IMG/VR virus record: IMGVR_UViG_3300044639_000321
Coordinates: 1 to 32,284 of that record
DNA length: 32,284 nucleotides
Direction: 5' to 3' (one strand)
Source: a virus
The position numbers and the translations under genes were made by a program. Positions 6,494 to 14,686 of the stretch are shown here, one piece after another. Numbering within the stretch: position 1 is the stretch's first letter; the number at the start of each line of letters is the position of its first letter. Under the pieces are notes generated by a model. It did not search any database and was not told the DNA's origin. It saw only the letters and a list, made by a program, of their open reading frames with translations.

Positions 6494-7345
6494 TTAAACT
6501 TCGAATACTATTTTGATATTGCCGTCCATGGTGTTATTGAGCCCCCAATTTTGAACATAGGCATCTTCCAATTGCATTATTTCTCTAACAATTAACTCAT
6601 GAACATTGCTAAAATCTCTAGCAGCATACTTTTCAATTGAAGGCCAGTCAGGACCTGCACAGTTAAAATAGTGTTGTTCAAATGTATACAGTATGTCGGC
6701 TGCAACAATTTGATAGTTTGTTTTTTCAAGTTCTTTCTTGATGTAGCAATAGTAATCAAAAATAGTTACTGGTCTGCTGAGATCAAAAATCTGAGCAAAT
6801 TCGTGAGGCTCGGTACAACTGATCAATCTGGCCAGATTGAATGCCACAAACCCTCTGCCACCGGGCTTGATTATTTTTCCAAACTTGTTGATGAGATCTT
6901 TAAAATCCAATAGAGACACATGATGTATTGCTGATATAGTCATGGCACTATCATATTCACCGGGGTGATTGGCCACAAACTCATCATCAAAATAGCCACG
7001 TATATCTGCTGCTTCTCTTACAGGATCCATGCCCACAATCTGTGGTATGTATTTTTTAAAAACATTATCACCACAGCCTACATCTAAAATGATGTTTGGA
7101 TTGGACTTGAGCAGTAATTCAAGATAGTAAAAAATACTGTAACTGAATATTCCAAACTTTGCAAACTCAGTTCTTGGCAACACATATGGGCCAGTGCCAA
7201 AAGGCATAGTTGGTGCCAGTTGTTCCACTGAGAGGTCAGAAATTTCCGACACTAGTGTTGGAAATTCTTTGGATAATTGTTGATAGATAGTTGAGGTTGC
7301 AAACTGTTGCTCCCACTGGGCTTTGTTAAATCTGTTGTAGTTCAT
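6494..7345 (-). CDS. Class I SAM-dependent methyltransferase
   Basis: A 283-residue protein with SAM motif I at residues 86-94 (ILDVGCGDN), an acidic GMDPV loop for the ribose contact at about 105-109, and motif IV-like AMTISAIHHVSLLDF, followed by KIIKPGGRGFVAF, typical of the post-I strands. The N-terminal 80 residues are a separate helical segment. The fold suggests a small-molecule, sugar or protein methyltransferase rather than a DNA one, since no DPPY or PCQ motif is seen. The substrate is unknown. It is preceded by a gap with weak promoter-like sequence and followed 11 bases later by the glutaredoxin gene. Confidence 0.85.
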   Translation of the reverse strand: MNYNRFNKAQWEQQFATSTIYQQLSKEFPTLVSEISDLSVEQLAPTMPFGTGPYVLPRTEFAKFGIFSYSIFYYLELLLKSNPNIILDVGCGDNVFKKYIPQIVGMDPVREAADIRGYFDDEFVANHPGEYDSAMTISAIHHVSLLDFKDLINKFGKIIKPGGRGFVAFNLARLISCTEPHEFAQIFDLSRPVTIFDYYCYIKKELEKTNYQIVAADILYTFEQHYFNCAGPDWPSIEKYAARDFSNVHELIVREIMQLEDAYVQNWGLNNTMDGNIKIVFEV

Positions 7346-7352
7346 AGTGAAT

Positions 7353-7360
7353 TACTTATG
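7353..7360 (-). promoter_or_regulatory. Weak late-promoter-like element
   Basis: CATAAGTA on the minus strand, two mismatches from TATAAATA, lies seven bases before the methyltransferase ATG, which lacks a clear Shine-Dalgarno sequence. This matches the geometry of better late elements in the window, but the match is weak. Confidence 0.25.
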
Positions 7361-7403
7361 TTGTTGGCAGTGTATCATAATTTAATTTTCTTTCATTAAT
7401 ATC

Positions 7404-7517
7404 TTATATCCATCGCAGCATCCATAACACCACATCCTTTTGATCAGTGAATCCCCACCACTCTTGTTGATCCTCAGAATTGCTACTATAACAAAGAAGT
7501 TGACCTCCGAGGGTCAT
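7404..7517 (-). CDS. Tryptophan-rich small protein (37 aa)
   Basis: A 37-codon frame from ATG 7517 to TAA 7406-7404. Its start overlaps the stop of the upstream cysteine-rich gene as ATGA, the same coupling used by most genes here, which is the main support. The product starts MTLGGQLLCYSSNSEDQQEW and is rich in Trp near the C-terminus (EWWGF, VVLWMLRWI). No family is recognised. Confidence 0.55.
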   Translation of the reverse strand: MTLGGQLLCYSSNSEDQQEWWGFTDQKDVVLWMLRWI

Positions 7518-7684
7518 GCTTTTTCCAATTCCTTGTGTAGTTCTATTGACTCTCTAATTTGTGAACATTCAGTTTGATATTGACATTCATGCACTGTATT
7601 TGCTAACTGATATACAGGAAGCAGTGAGCAAAATTGTGTGTAATGTGAGCCCTCTAGTGGGCAGATTGTGCATTGAGTTTTCAT
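7514..7684 (-). CDS. Cysteine-rich small protein (56 aa)
   Basis: A 56-residue protein with CTIC at residues 5-8, a further Cys in QFCSLL and two in HECQYQTEC. The spacing could form one zinc site, but no named zinc finger matches. I set the start at ATG 7684 because GGAG lies seven bases upstream and it follows the nrdB stop directly. It is cotranscribed with nrdB. A role in redox or in the reductase is conceivable but is inference. Confidence 0.7.
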   Translation of the reverse strand: MKTQCTICPLEGSHYTQFCSLLPVYQLANTVHECQYQTECSQIRESIELHKELEKA

Positions 7685-7685
7685 T

Positions 7686-8786
7686 TTATAACTCCGGTAG
7701 TGCATCGTAGTCCAGCTGATCGCTCATGACCCCAATAACATAGTTAGTGCTTTCGGACTCTTGCAGTGCAGTTTGTTTGTTTGATGTGTTTACATGCTTG
7801 TTGAACCAAGGAATAGGTGTTGATCGAGGTGCAGGTTCCTGATACTTGATACCAATTTCCTTGAGTGCGCCCACGGCTGTGTAGTCCACAAAGTCTTTGA
7901 GAATGTTGGCATTGAGACCAATCACAGGGCCCTTGTTGAACAAGTAGTCTGCCCAGCCCTTTTCTTCACGGATCACGTCCAGATACAACTCATACACTTC
8001 AGCCTCACATTCTACCTTGGCGGCTGCAAATCGTGGATCTTCCTTGATGACCTGATTGATAATATAAGCGGTCCATTCCTTGTGCAGAATCTCATCTTGT
8101 AGAATCAAGCTGATGATGTTGCCATTGCCCATGAAGATCTTGTTCTCTACCATGGCCAGGCTGGTGGCAAATGATACCATGAACCTGAATGCTTCCAGCG
8201 CATAACTGGCATGCAAGGCCATCCAGATTGCTCTCACATGTTCTACTTCTTCCACAGGTTGGCCTAGTTCTTTGGCACAGTTGATTCTGTGCAGGTCATC
8301 ATAGTATTTGCCCACACTGGATGCCATGTCAATGATCTGCTGTGTGTCGTGGATGGTGTTGAACACATCCTTGGGCACGTTGTAGATGTTGCGAATGATA
8401 TGACTGTAGCTCTTTGAATGAATGTTGGTTTCAAAGAATGTCCAGTTGTAGATCAAGGCTTCTAGTTCTGGCAATGATACCACAGGCATAAAGATCTGAC
8501 TGGGTCCACGACCTTGCAAACTATCCAAGGCAGTTTGGCGTAGCAAGTTGCTGGTAAAGATATGACGTACTGTTTCGCTGGCATCCTTGAAGTCGTTTGA
8601 GTCTTTGGTCAAGCTGACTTCTTCTGGTTGCCAAAAGAATCCACGTGCTGTGGCTTCATAGTCTGCAATCTTTTTGTACTTGACTTCTTCGAAACGTTGG
8701 ATTGTGACAGGACCAGCAGGGTCCAGGAACATCTTGCGATTGAGATAGTCTGTTCGTGTTGCTAGATTGTATTGTTGTTTTGACAT
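7686..8786 (-). CDS. nrdB: Ribonucleotide reductase class Ia small subunit
   Basis: A 366-residue R2 protein that houses the di-iron centre and tyrosyl radical used by NrdA. Visible ligands are D88 (ALDSLQG), E119 and H123 (FFETNIHS), E198 (YALEAF), E232 and H235 (LQDEILH), with the radical Tyr at Y127 (SKSYSHI). Length is close to E. coli NrdB. The first Glu-His pair is one residue longer than the ETIH of E. coli, a detail worth aligning. It is separated from nrdA by a small membrane protein gene and a conserved gene. The C-terminal DYDALPEL tail resembles the R1-docking peptide. Confidence 0.96.
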   Translation of the reverse strand: MSKQQYNLATRTDYLNRKMFLDPAGPVTIQRFEEVKYKKIADYEATARGFFWQPEEVSLTKDSNDFKDASETVRHIFTSNLLRQTALDSLQGRGPSQIFMPVVSLPELEALIYNWTFFETNIHSKSYSHIIRNIYNVPKDVFNTIHDTQQIIDMASSVGKYYDDLHRINCAKELGQPVEEVEHVRAIWMALHASYALEAFRFMVSFATSLAMVENKIFMGNGNIISLILQDEILHKEWTAYIINQVIKEDPRFAAAKVECEAEVYELYLDVIREEKGWADYLFNKGPVIGLNANILKDFVDYTAVGALKEIGIKYQEPAPRSTPIPWFNKHVNTSNKQTALQESESTNYVIGVMSDQLDYDALPEL

Positions 8787-8801
8787 TTTAATAATTCTCT
8801 G

Positions 8802-9437
8802 TTAGTCATTTTTTTCTTCAATGGTGTAAAACCAATCATCTCCTGCGGTCCACTTGCGTGTGCCATCCACTGTCCATAAATTTTGTGCGGCTTTAAAGTC
8901 TGGAAACTTAACATTACCCGAGATCAAACTTTGATCGTACCATAGGCATCGATTGTTGGGCTGGCAAGCAAACTGGCCGTTTTCCAGTCGAATAAAGTTA
9001 AAGCTCTTGTGTTCTTCAGCAACTTCGGTAAAGCCTGTGTCCACATCCATGCCGTCGGCACAAAAGTCCACTGTGAACAGGTAAGTGCCGTAGTGCCATT
9101 CCCGATCTTTGCCCAGAAACTTCACACCTAGATTACGCAGACCTATTTTTTCAATAATGGTAAAACGATAGCCCATGCAGTCCCAGAGTTGTAGGGTGTC
9201 AATAGGCAACTGGCCTGTGTAGTTTTCTTGCCATACATAGGCATGTATAGGCAGTTTGTCGTAGAGTGCTCCGTAATTGGGCAACAAGCTCTCGATGCGA
9301 AACACCTGTCCTCTTAGTGCTTTGAGACTGACCCAGATGGCAGGTTCTAGTTCTCCGTGACCTTTTTCAAAGTTGTAGAGAAATTCTCTTTTGATCCAGC
9401 ACTTGATGGGAGGTAATGATCCTACTATGTAACTCAT
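8802..9437 (-). CDS. Conserved phage protein between nrdA and nrdB
   Basis: A 211-residue protein starting MSYIVGSLPPIKCWIKREFL; the ATG at 9437 is preferred to a GTG nine codons earlier because the small upstream gene ends just before it. It is beta-rich with many Trp and Tyr (PAIWVSLKALRGQVFRIES, YRFTIIEKIGLRNLGVKFLG, WHYGTYLFTVDF). I recall homologues at the same place in marine T4-like phages, always without function. Conservation beside ribonucleotide reductase genes hints at a nucleotide-metabolism or virion role, not demonstrated. Confidence 0.75.
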   Translation of the reverse strand: MSYIVGSLPPIKCWIKREFLYNFEKGHGELEPAIWVSLKALRGQVFRIESLLPNYGALYDKLPIHAYVWQENYTGQLPIDTLQLWDCMGYRFTIIEKIGLRNLGVKFLGKDREWHYGTYLFTVDFCADGMDVDTGFTEVAEEHKSFNFIRLENGQFACQPNNRCLWYDQSLISGNVKFPDFKAAQNLWTVDGTRKWTAGDDWFYTIEEKND

Positions 9438-9444
9438 ATTTTTT

Positions 9445-9612
9445 TTACCAATGTCGTATAACACCTGCTATAATAAACATGTTTGTGATAACATAACATG
9501 CAATTATAGCAGTTCTTACCAGGGCCACACGATCCGCATCGCTGTTATTTGCACAGGCTTTTTCTCCTAGTGCCTTGGCCCATAGTCTCCATGCTGCTGT
9601 TACAATTTGCAT
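9445..9612 (-). CDS. Small membrane protein downstream of nrdA (55 aa)
   Basis: A 55-codon frame from ATG 9612 to TAA 9447-9445. The ATG lies inside the last codons of nrdA in another frame, so translation should be coupled. The product starts MQIVTAAWRLWAKALGEKAC, an amphipathic aromatic helix, and ends with one membrane-spanning segment (RTAIIACYVITNMFIIAG) and IRHW. The stop is seven bases before the next ATG. I recall similar proteins with WRLWAKxLGEKA in T4-like cyanophages. The function is unknown. Confidence 0.75.
   Translation of the reverse strand: MQIVTAAWRLWAKALGEKACANNSDADRVALVRTAIIACYVITNMFIIAGVIRHW
9465..9512. repeat. 10-bp inverted repeat carrying extended -10 motifs
   Basis: CTGCTATAAT at 9465-9474 (plus) and its reverse complement ATTATAGCAG at 9503-9512 are separated by 28 bases, inside the 55-residue gene. 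Each arm reads as TGCTATAAT on its strand, identical to the extended -10 of the early promoters here. No good -35 lies at 17 bases on the minus strand. Confidence 0.45.
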
Positions 9613-11915
9613 GCTTCGCAGTCTTCTTGATCATCAAAATCAATCACTTCAAGTGGAGCATCTTCTGTGACATTCTTGCTGCCTGTTTTGTTGATCAGGC
9701 TGTAGTAAAAAGTCTTTAGACCCCAGTAATGAGACTGCATCAGGTTTCTTGCAATCAAGGTAGTTGGCACCTTACGGTCTGCAAAGTGTGCAGGATTGTA
9801 AAATGTGTTGGTGCTGATACTCTGATCAACATAGGCAGCAATAACCGCCGCTGTCTTCAAGTAACCATCACAGTCTTTTTGTTCCCACATCAGTTGATAC
9901 TTGTTTTTAAGTTTGTGATATTCAGGAACCACCTGTGTCAAGCTGCCGGCTTTGGATTCTTTCACACTGATCAGGCTCATGGGCATTTCGATACCGTTGG
10001 TTGAGTTGATCACAACGGAACTGGATTCCACCGGTGCCACTGCCATTTGTGTGGCATTGCGCACTCCATGTGTTTTCATTTCTGAGCGCAAGGCTTCCCA
10101 GGGCAGCTCAGGGGCAAAGTCTGCAAGTTCATTCACACCTTGAGCTCGTAGTTCCCAGGGGAATGTGCCTTGGCCATAACGTGTGTGGTCTGAACCTAGA
10201 CACTTGCCACGTTCCTTGGCTAGTTCTACACTGGCTTCGGTCAAGTAAAATGCTAGATGTTCCATCCAGGTTTTGACTTCGCCCAGTGCATCCTTTTCAC
10301 CATATTGCAAGCCACGCTTGGCGTGCCAGTATGCTAAGTTAGTAATGCCAATACCTAATGGACGAATTTCGTCGTTGCTTAGTTTGGATTGTATACTTAG
10401 AAAATCTTGATAATCAAGTATATTGTTAAGGCTACGGTGTAGAATACGGCAAGCACGGCGCATATCTTCGGGATTCCTGAAAGCTCCCCAGTTGATTGAG
10501 CCGAGTGTGCAGAGCGCAATACGTCCCTCCGCATCGTCAAGTCTTTTGAATGATTTTGTTGGTAAAAGGATTTCACAGCATAGGTTACTCTGGTAGATGG
10601 TATGATACTCGGGATCAAACGGGCCCTGCTTCATTACATTGTCAATGAACACTAGATAGATGCGTCCGGTGTCTGTGCGCTCTTTTAGTATTCCACTTTT
10701 GAATACATCTTCTGCGTTCATTGTCTTTTTGCGTAGGTCCTTGCGCTTTTCGTATTTGACATAGAGTTCTTCAAACAGTTCAGTGTTAGAATAGAATGCC
10801 TGATACAGATCTGGAACTTCGTTGGGATCAAAGAATGTTATTTGTTCTTTGTTCTTGAATCGTCTCCAGAAGAAGGCGGAGAGGACCACACCATAGTCCA
10901 TGTGTCGCACACGAGTTTCTTCTGTGCCTTGGTTGTTCTTGAGCACAATGAGATCATCAAACTGATGATGCCAGATGGGATAGAACACTGTGGCTGACGC
11001 ATTGCGAATGCCACCTTGTGAACATGAACGCAGGTCACCAAACCATTTTTTCAAGAAAGGTATCATGCCTGTGTGCATGATCTCGCCACCGCGAATGGGT
11101 GAGCCTAATGGACGTAGACGTCCAATCTCCAATCCAATGCCAGCTCGCTTGCTGGCATACTTGGCCATCATTTCGCCCGAAGCAAATATACTATCGAGGT
11201 CGTCATCGCTGCGTATAAGGACGCAACTCGAAAATTGTTTAGTAGGAGTCCCCAGCCCAGCCAGAACAGGAGTAGCAAGAGTAAAAAGACCATCACTCGC
11301 TGCATTGTAATATTCTTTGATATAGCGCATTCTCGCTGAGTTCGGTTCTTCTGAGTGAAATACAGTAGCGGCCGCGACCATGTATCTAATTTGTGGAGTT
11401 TCATAAGTTTGTCCTGTTGAGCGATTTTTTACCAGATACTTTTCAATCAGTTGCTCAATAGCTGCATAACTGTATTGTTCGTCCTTGGCATGATCCAGCA
11501 TGTCATTCATGCGGTTCCAATCGTCTTCGGTATACCATTCCAGCAACTCAGGAGTGTATAGGCCAGTGGCCACATTGGTCTTAACAATGTCATACAGGTG
11601 AGGAGGCGTGTAGGTTCCATATACGTCTTTTCTCAACATTGACAATCGTTGCTTGCCTGCCACAAACTGATAGTTGGTGTGTCCAACTCCGGGATTTGAT
11701 TCCACATCAATCAGGTCAACAATAGCTCTGAGTGTGATACCATCAATTTCTCTTGTGGTGATACCATCATAAAAATGCAACTGTGCCTTGATTTCTACCA
11801 TGCTTTGACTAACATCTGCGATGCCTGCGCATACTTTTGCAATCTGTGTTTGCCATTTTTCCAACGCCAGCGGCTCGCGAAGGCCATTGCGCTTTTGTAC
11901 TATGATTGTTTTCAT
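9600..11915 (-). CDS. nrdA: Ribonucleotide reductase class Ia large subunit
   Basis: A 771-residue R1 protein that reduces ribonucleoside diphosphates with NrdB. It has an N-terminal ATP-cone-like region (residues 1-95), C231 in SSCVL and C469 in LCTLGSINWG as the redox pair, N444-L-C446-C-E448 as the active-site loop with thiyl radical Cys446, and C-terminal C766-E-A-C769 for re-reduction by glutaredoxin. No intein is present. The gene lacks a clear Shine-Dalgarno sequence; its ATG follows the upstream stop by two bases, suggesting coupled translation. Its 3' end overlaps the 55-residue gene. Confidence 0.97.
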   Translation of the reverse strand: MKTIIVQKRNGLREPLALEKWQTQIAKVCAGIADVSQSMVEIKAQLHFYDGITTREIDGITLRAIVDLIDVESNPGVGHTNYQFVAGKQRLSMLRKDVYGTYTPPHLYDIVKTNVATGLYTPELLEWYTEDDWNRMNDMLDHAKDEQYSYAAIEQLIEKYLVKNRSTGQTYETPQIRYMVAAATVFHSEEPNSARMRYIKEYYNAASDGLFTLATPVLAGLGTPTKQFSSCVLIRSDDDLDSIFASGEMMAKYASKRAGIGLEIGRLRPLGSPIRGGEIMHTGMIPFLKKWFGDLRSCSQGGIRNASATVFYPIWHHQFDDLIVLKNNQGTEETRVRHMDYGVVLSAFFWRRFKNKEQITFFDPNEVPDLYQAFYSNTELFEELYVKYEKRKDLRKKTMNAEDVFKSGILKERTDTGRIYLVFIDNVMKQGPFDPEYHTIYQSNLCCEILLPTKSFKRLDDAEGRIALCTLGSINWGAFRNPEDMRRACRILHRSLNNILDYQDFLSIQSKLSNDEIRPLGIGITNLAYWHAKRGLQYGEKDALGEVKTWMEHLAFYLTEASVELAKERGKCLGSDHTRYGQGTFPWELRAQGVNELADFAPELPWEALRSEMKTHGVRNATQMAVAPVESSSVVINSTNGIEMPMSLISVKESKAGSLTQVVPEYHKLKNKYQLMWEQKDCDGYLKTAAVIAAYVDQSISTNTFYNPAHFADRKVPTTLIARNLMQSHYWGLKTFYYSLINKTGSKNVTEDAPLEVIDFDDQEDCEACKL

Positions 11916-11917
11916 TA

Positions 11918-12343
11918 TTATTTAATTTGTTGTTTTATTTCTTGTAGCGAAACACTATGATGAACTTTATAAGGTCCCGGATCGATATTTAACACTTGTT
12001 CCGGCCCCCAATTCAATATATATTTCTTTTGGGCAACTAGGACTAAATTGTCACTATCAGTGTCTACCAAGTGGGAATCCTGCATTTCCGAGTGGTCCAG
12101 CATAGCTATAGTATACATGATTCCTAGCCCGCGAGCAAGACCGCAGTACATGTTATCGCTCAATAGTTGCCAGGGATCTGGCCAAGTGGGCTGATCATCC
12201 CAGTGCAAATGGTATGCACGCCAGGGAGTACGAAACCACCAGGCGTTGATCAGGTGCAGGGCCGATTCTGAATCAACCTGTGCAGCCTGGACCCGGAGTT
12301 GTGACCAACTGTCAAGCCGTTGAGCAAAAGTGGGAAGCCACAT
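11918..12343 (-). CDS. Conserved T4-like phage protein (141 aa)
   Basis: A 141-residue protein starting MWLPTFAQRLDSWSQLRVQA, with the aromatic-rich core WRAYHLHWDDQPTWPDPWQL followed by LLSDNMYCGLARGLGIMY. I recall this PDPWQLLSDN pattern in conserved proteins of T4-like cyanophages near nrd or fibre genes, without known activity. No catalytic motif is evident. It sits six bases after the fibre gene stop and two bases before nrdA. Confidence 0.7.
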   Translation of the reverse strand: MWLPTFAQRLDSWSQLRVQAAQVDSESALHLINAWWFRTPWRAYHLHWDDQPTWPDPWQLLSDNMYCGLARGLGIMYTIAMLDHSEMQDSHLVDTDSDNLVLVAQKKYILNWGPEQVLNIDPGPYKVHHSVSLQEIKQQIK

Positions 12344-12349
12344 CGCTTT

Positions 12350-13951
12350 TTATGCTAGGTGGGTTATTGAATATTGAATAGTACCGGCATTGCCGGTATT
12401 GGTGGTGGATGCAGTCCAGGATACCACACTGGCTGTTTCGCTCACAGCAAATGTCACGCCCGGACCTGTGCCATTGTTTACACTGGTATCTTGTCCAGTT
12501 AATCCGGTGCCTGCTGCGGTTGTGCCTGCCACAATAAAATACACTCCGGTTTGAATGTCGACTGTTCTCACAATAGTGTAATTGATTTGCACTGCACGAA
12601 TTTTGGTCGCATCAAATGTGGTTATAACTTGACCAGCAGTGTTGTCAACCAAGGTCAGTGATTGTCCTGTTTCTCTTACATAGGTACCTTGCTTGATTTG
12701 ATCAGCACTTTCATACGCAAGATTAACTCCATCATTTATGTTGATTCGTGGATAGGTAGTAGCATAAACAGAAGTACGTTCAAACATGTCACCTATGCTG
12801 ACATTTTGTTCTCCCAGGAAGTTGATTACTGATGTGGCTGGACTTGTGGTTCCATTAAAGTGGTTGCCAACGTCATAGAACACATTGTAGCCTGAAGCAT
12901 TGAGTCCAGTGTTGGCAGCAATTTTGATACCTTCAGCATAGATATTATCAAAGCTGTTGCCCAGGATACGGAATCCTGTAGGACCGCCATTCACTGGAGC
13001 AGGATCGCCCAACAGCACACCTTGAAATAATGTATCAAATTGACTTTCAGTTACCACACACCCTTGCGTTTCATTAGCAGTGTTGAACGCCCACGTGGCA
13101 CCAGTAAAACTACATCTACGGAACGTGATGTTGTTGCAGATCAAACTCAGCGTTGAATCAAATCGCACACATGCCATGTCGTCGGCATCTGTCACAAGAT
13201 CAGCCTGCACCAATGGCCCGCTGAAACTGACATCAGTGAATGTGCAAAAACTAGCATCCTGGACCAGGAAAACGTCTGTGGTTTCTAATGAACGAAATCC
13301 CAGGGATGCAATTTCAATATTGGTAGGTGCTATAGCACCATTGTTTCCAATGTTCACACCTATCTGTTGCAGGCTGTCGCCAAATCTGGCCACGTATGCA
13401 CTCAAAGTACTTGTGGGGCTCGAAGTGTCCAGCGTGATAACACTAGAGTTTGCACCTTCGCCATAGAGTCTGGCATAAGGTGGAATTACGATTGATTCAG
13501 TAATCAAGTAAACACCGGCTGGGAAGAACAACGAACGGCGGATTTGCGGGTTGATTTCTCTACAGAACAACTGATACAATGCGCGATTAATTGCTTCGGT
13601 ATCGTCTGTGACACCATCGCCTACTGCACCAAAGTCCAGGACGCTGGCAAATTGATCCAACCAGTTTTGTAAACTCAAACTAACTGGACTGCCTGACGTG
13701 GCACCAGTTTGCACAGTGTATCCAGCAGCAGCACCTTGGTAGGTGTATGCTCCATTTACCAACAGCAAATCTGAGAACTCTGTGAGAACTTCAGTATTGC
13801 CAACAACCGGGGCGCCGTCCTGCAGAGTGCCATTGCCGATGTATAATCTGCGTTCGTCAATGGCCCAGCCCAATTCTGCACCGGCCAATTGCGGCAGATT
13901 TTCTGCTAGACCTTTACGGTTTGTGATGCGACTAACTTGTACAATTGCCAT
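12350..13951 (-). CDS. Pectate-lyase-fold tail fibre or spike
   Basis: A 533-residue fibre protein. Residues 1-41 (MAIVQVSRITNRKGL ... ERRLYIGNG) match the phage tail-attachment segment seen at the N-terminus of Mtd-like and hyaluronidase-like fibres. Residues 104-120 (VLDFGAVGDGVTDDTEA) are the start of the Pectate_lyase_3 right-handed beta-helix, which extends through repeated Asn/Phe-rich turns to about residue 420. A beta-sandwich-like C-terminus, rich in Thr, Gly and Val, ends the protein. It probably binds or degrades host surface polysaccharide. A late promoter and a CAGGATT ribosome binding site lie upstream. Confidence 0.9.
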   Translation of the reverse strand: MAIVQVSRITNRKGLAENLPQLAGAELGWAIDERRLYIGNGTLQDGAPVVGNTEVLTEFSDLLLVNGAYTYQGAAAGYTVQTGATSGSPVSLSLQNWLDQFASVLDFGAVGDGVTDDTEAINRALYQLFCREINPQIRRSLFFPAGVYLITESIVIPPYARLYGEGANSSVITLDTSSPTSTLSAYVARFGDSLQQIGVNIGNNGAIAPTNIEIASLGFRSLETTDVFLVQDASFCTFTDVSFSGPLVQADLVTDADDMACVRFDSTLSLICNNITFRRCSFTGATWAFNTANETQGCVVTESQFDTLFQGVLLGDPAPVNGGPTGFRILGNSFDNIYAEGIKIAANTGLNASGYNVFYDVGNHFNGTTSPATSVINFLGEQNVSIGDMFERTSVYATTYPRININDGVNLAYESADQIKQGTYVRETGQSLTLVDNTAGQVITTFDATKIRAVQINYTIVRTVDIQTGVYFIVAGTTAAGTGLTGQDTSVNNGTGPGVTFAVSETASVVSWTASTTNTGNAGTIQYSITHLA

Positions 13952-13972
13952 ATGAATCCTGATTCTGTGCTG

Positions 13973-13980
13973 TATTTAGC
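13973..13980 (-). promoter_or_regulatory. T4-type late promoter (GCTAAATA)
   Basis: GCTAAATA on the minus strand, 21 bases before the fibre ATG. The TAA is also the stop codon of the exonuclease gene. The distance leaves room for a normal leader with a ribosome binding site. Confidence 0.55.
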
Positions 13981-14686
13981 GTGTGGCGTAATACAGTTCA
14001 ACTCGCTTCATCCACTCATTGGTCCAGTGTGCAAACTCATCACCCTCAATCACATACTCGGTGTATATGGGCTTGCTCAAGCTACCATCAGCCAGCAGGT
14101 CGGGCTGTTGAGCCATCAAAATAACGCCGCAGTCAATGGTTGTGCCGTGGGTTTCATTGTGTGCTGCTGCATACGCTGCCAACTGCACAAAATAATCATC
14201 AATCCATTCACGTTTTTTGGGTTTGTTGGTCTGTTTGAAATCCATGATAGCAGGCTTGTTTTTCCATACGCCCAAACAGTCTGTGGTTCCGGCATATAAC
14301 CCACTATAATACACAGGAACTTCTGCACCCCAAAATTCATTCACATGGCACAGTCCTTGCAGAATAACTTCTGCTGCCATGAACCAGCTAGGATGTGCAA
14401 AAGGGTTTCCGGGCAAGGGTTTCATGTCGTCATTCAACATGTAGTGCTCGAGATACGCATGCATGCGTGTGCCACGATTGGCTGCTTCGGTGGTGATTTC
14501 TTGTGCTTTTTGCTCGCCCACTCGTTTACGCCAGTTGGCCAGGACCTGACGTTTTTCTTCTGACTTGGTTCGGTCCAGGATTGTGGTTACACTGGGCACC
14601 TTGCTGCCGTCGGGCAGGCAGTAGTGTCGTTTGCCGTCTATTGTTTCTCTATTGATGGGTGTGTAGTTGTATCGGTTGACTATCAT
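13976..14686 (-). CDS. PD-(D/E)XK exonuclease
   Basis: A 236-residue RecB/MGME1-like nuclease. Motif residues seen are RGTRMHAYLEHY (H76), E122, GTTDCLGV (D136), D149-F-K151 and the RecB-type QLAAYA (Q168), in the order expected for the family. Such enzymes trim single-stranded ends during phage replication and recombination, and I recall equivalents in marine T4-like phages. It follows iscA with adjacent stop and start, so it may be cotranscribed with the Fe-S genes. Some family members (Cas4, AddB) carry an Fe-S cluster, but here only two Cys occur outside the core, so a cluster is unlikely. Confidence 0.88.
   Translation of the reverse strand: MIVNRYNYTPINRETIDGKRHYCLPDGSKVPSVTTILDRTKSEEKRQVLANWRKRVGEQKAQEITTEAANRGTRMHAYLEHYMLNDDMKPLPGNPFAHPSWFMAAEVILQGLCHVNEFWGAEVPVYYSGLYAGTTDCLGVWKNKPAIMDFKQTNKPKKREWIDDYFVQLAAYAAAHNETHGTTIDCGVILMAQQPDLLADGSLSKPIYTEYVIEGDEFAHWTNEWMKRVELYYATR

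Noticed and set aside
11919-11924. TAAATA directly before the nrdA ATG
   Set aside because: It is formed by the last Lys codon and stop of the upstream gene, lacks the upstream bases of the late consensus, and nrdA is expected to be expressed before the late stage.
11984-11989. TAAATA within the 141-residue gene
   Set aside because: Inside coding sequence, about 70 bases from the next start and without further consensus match.
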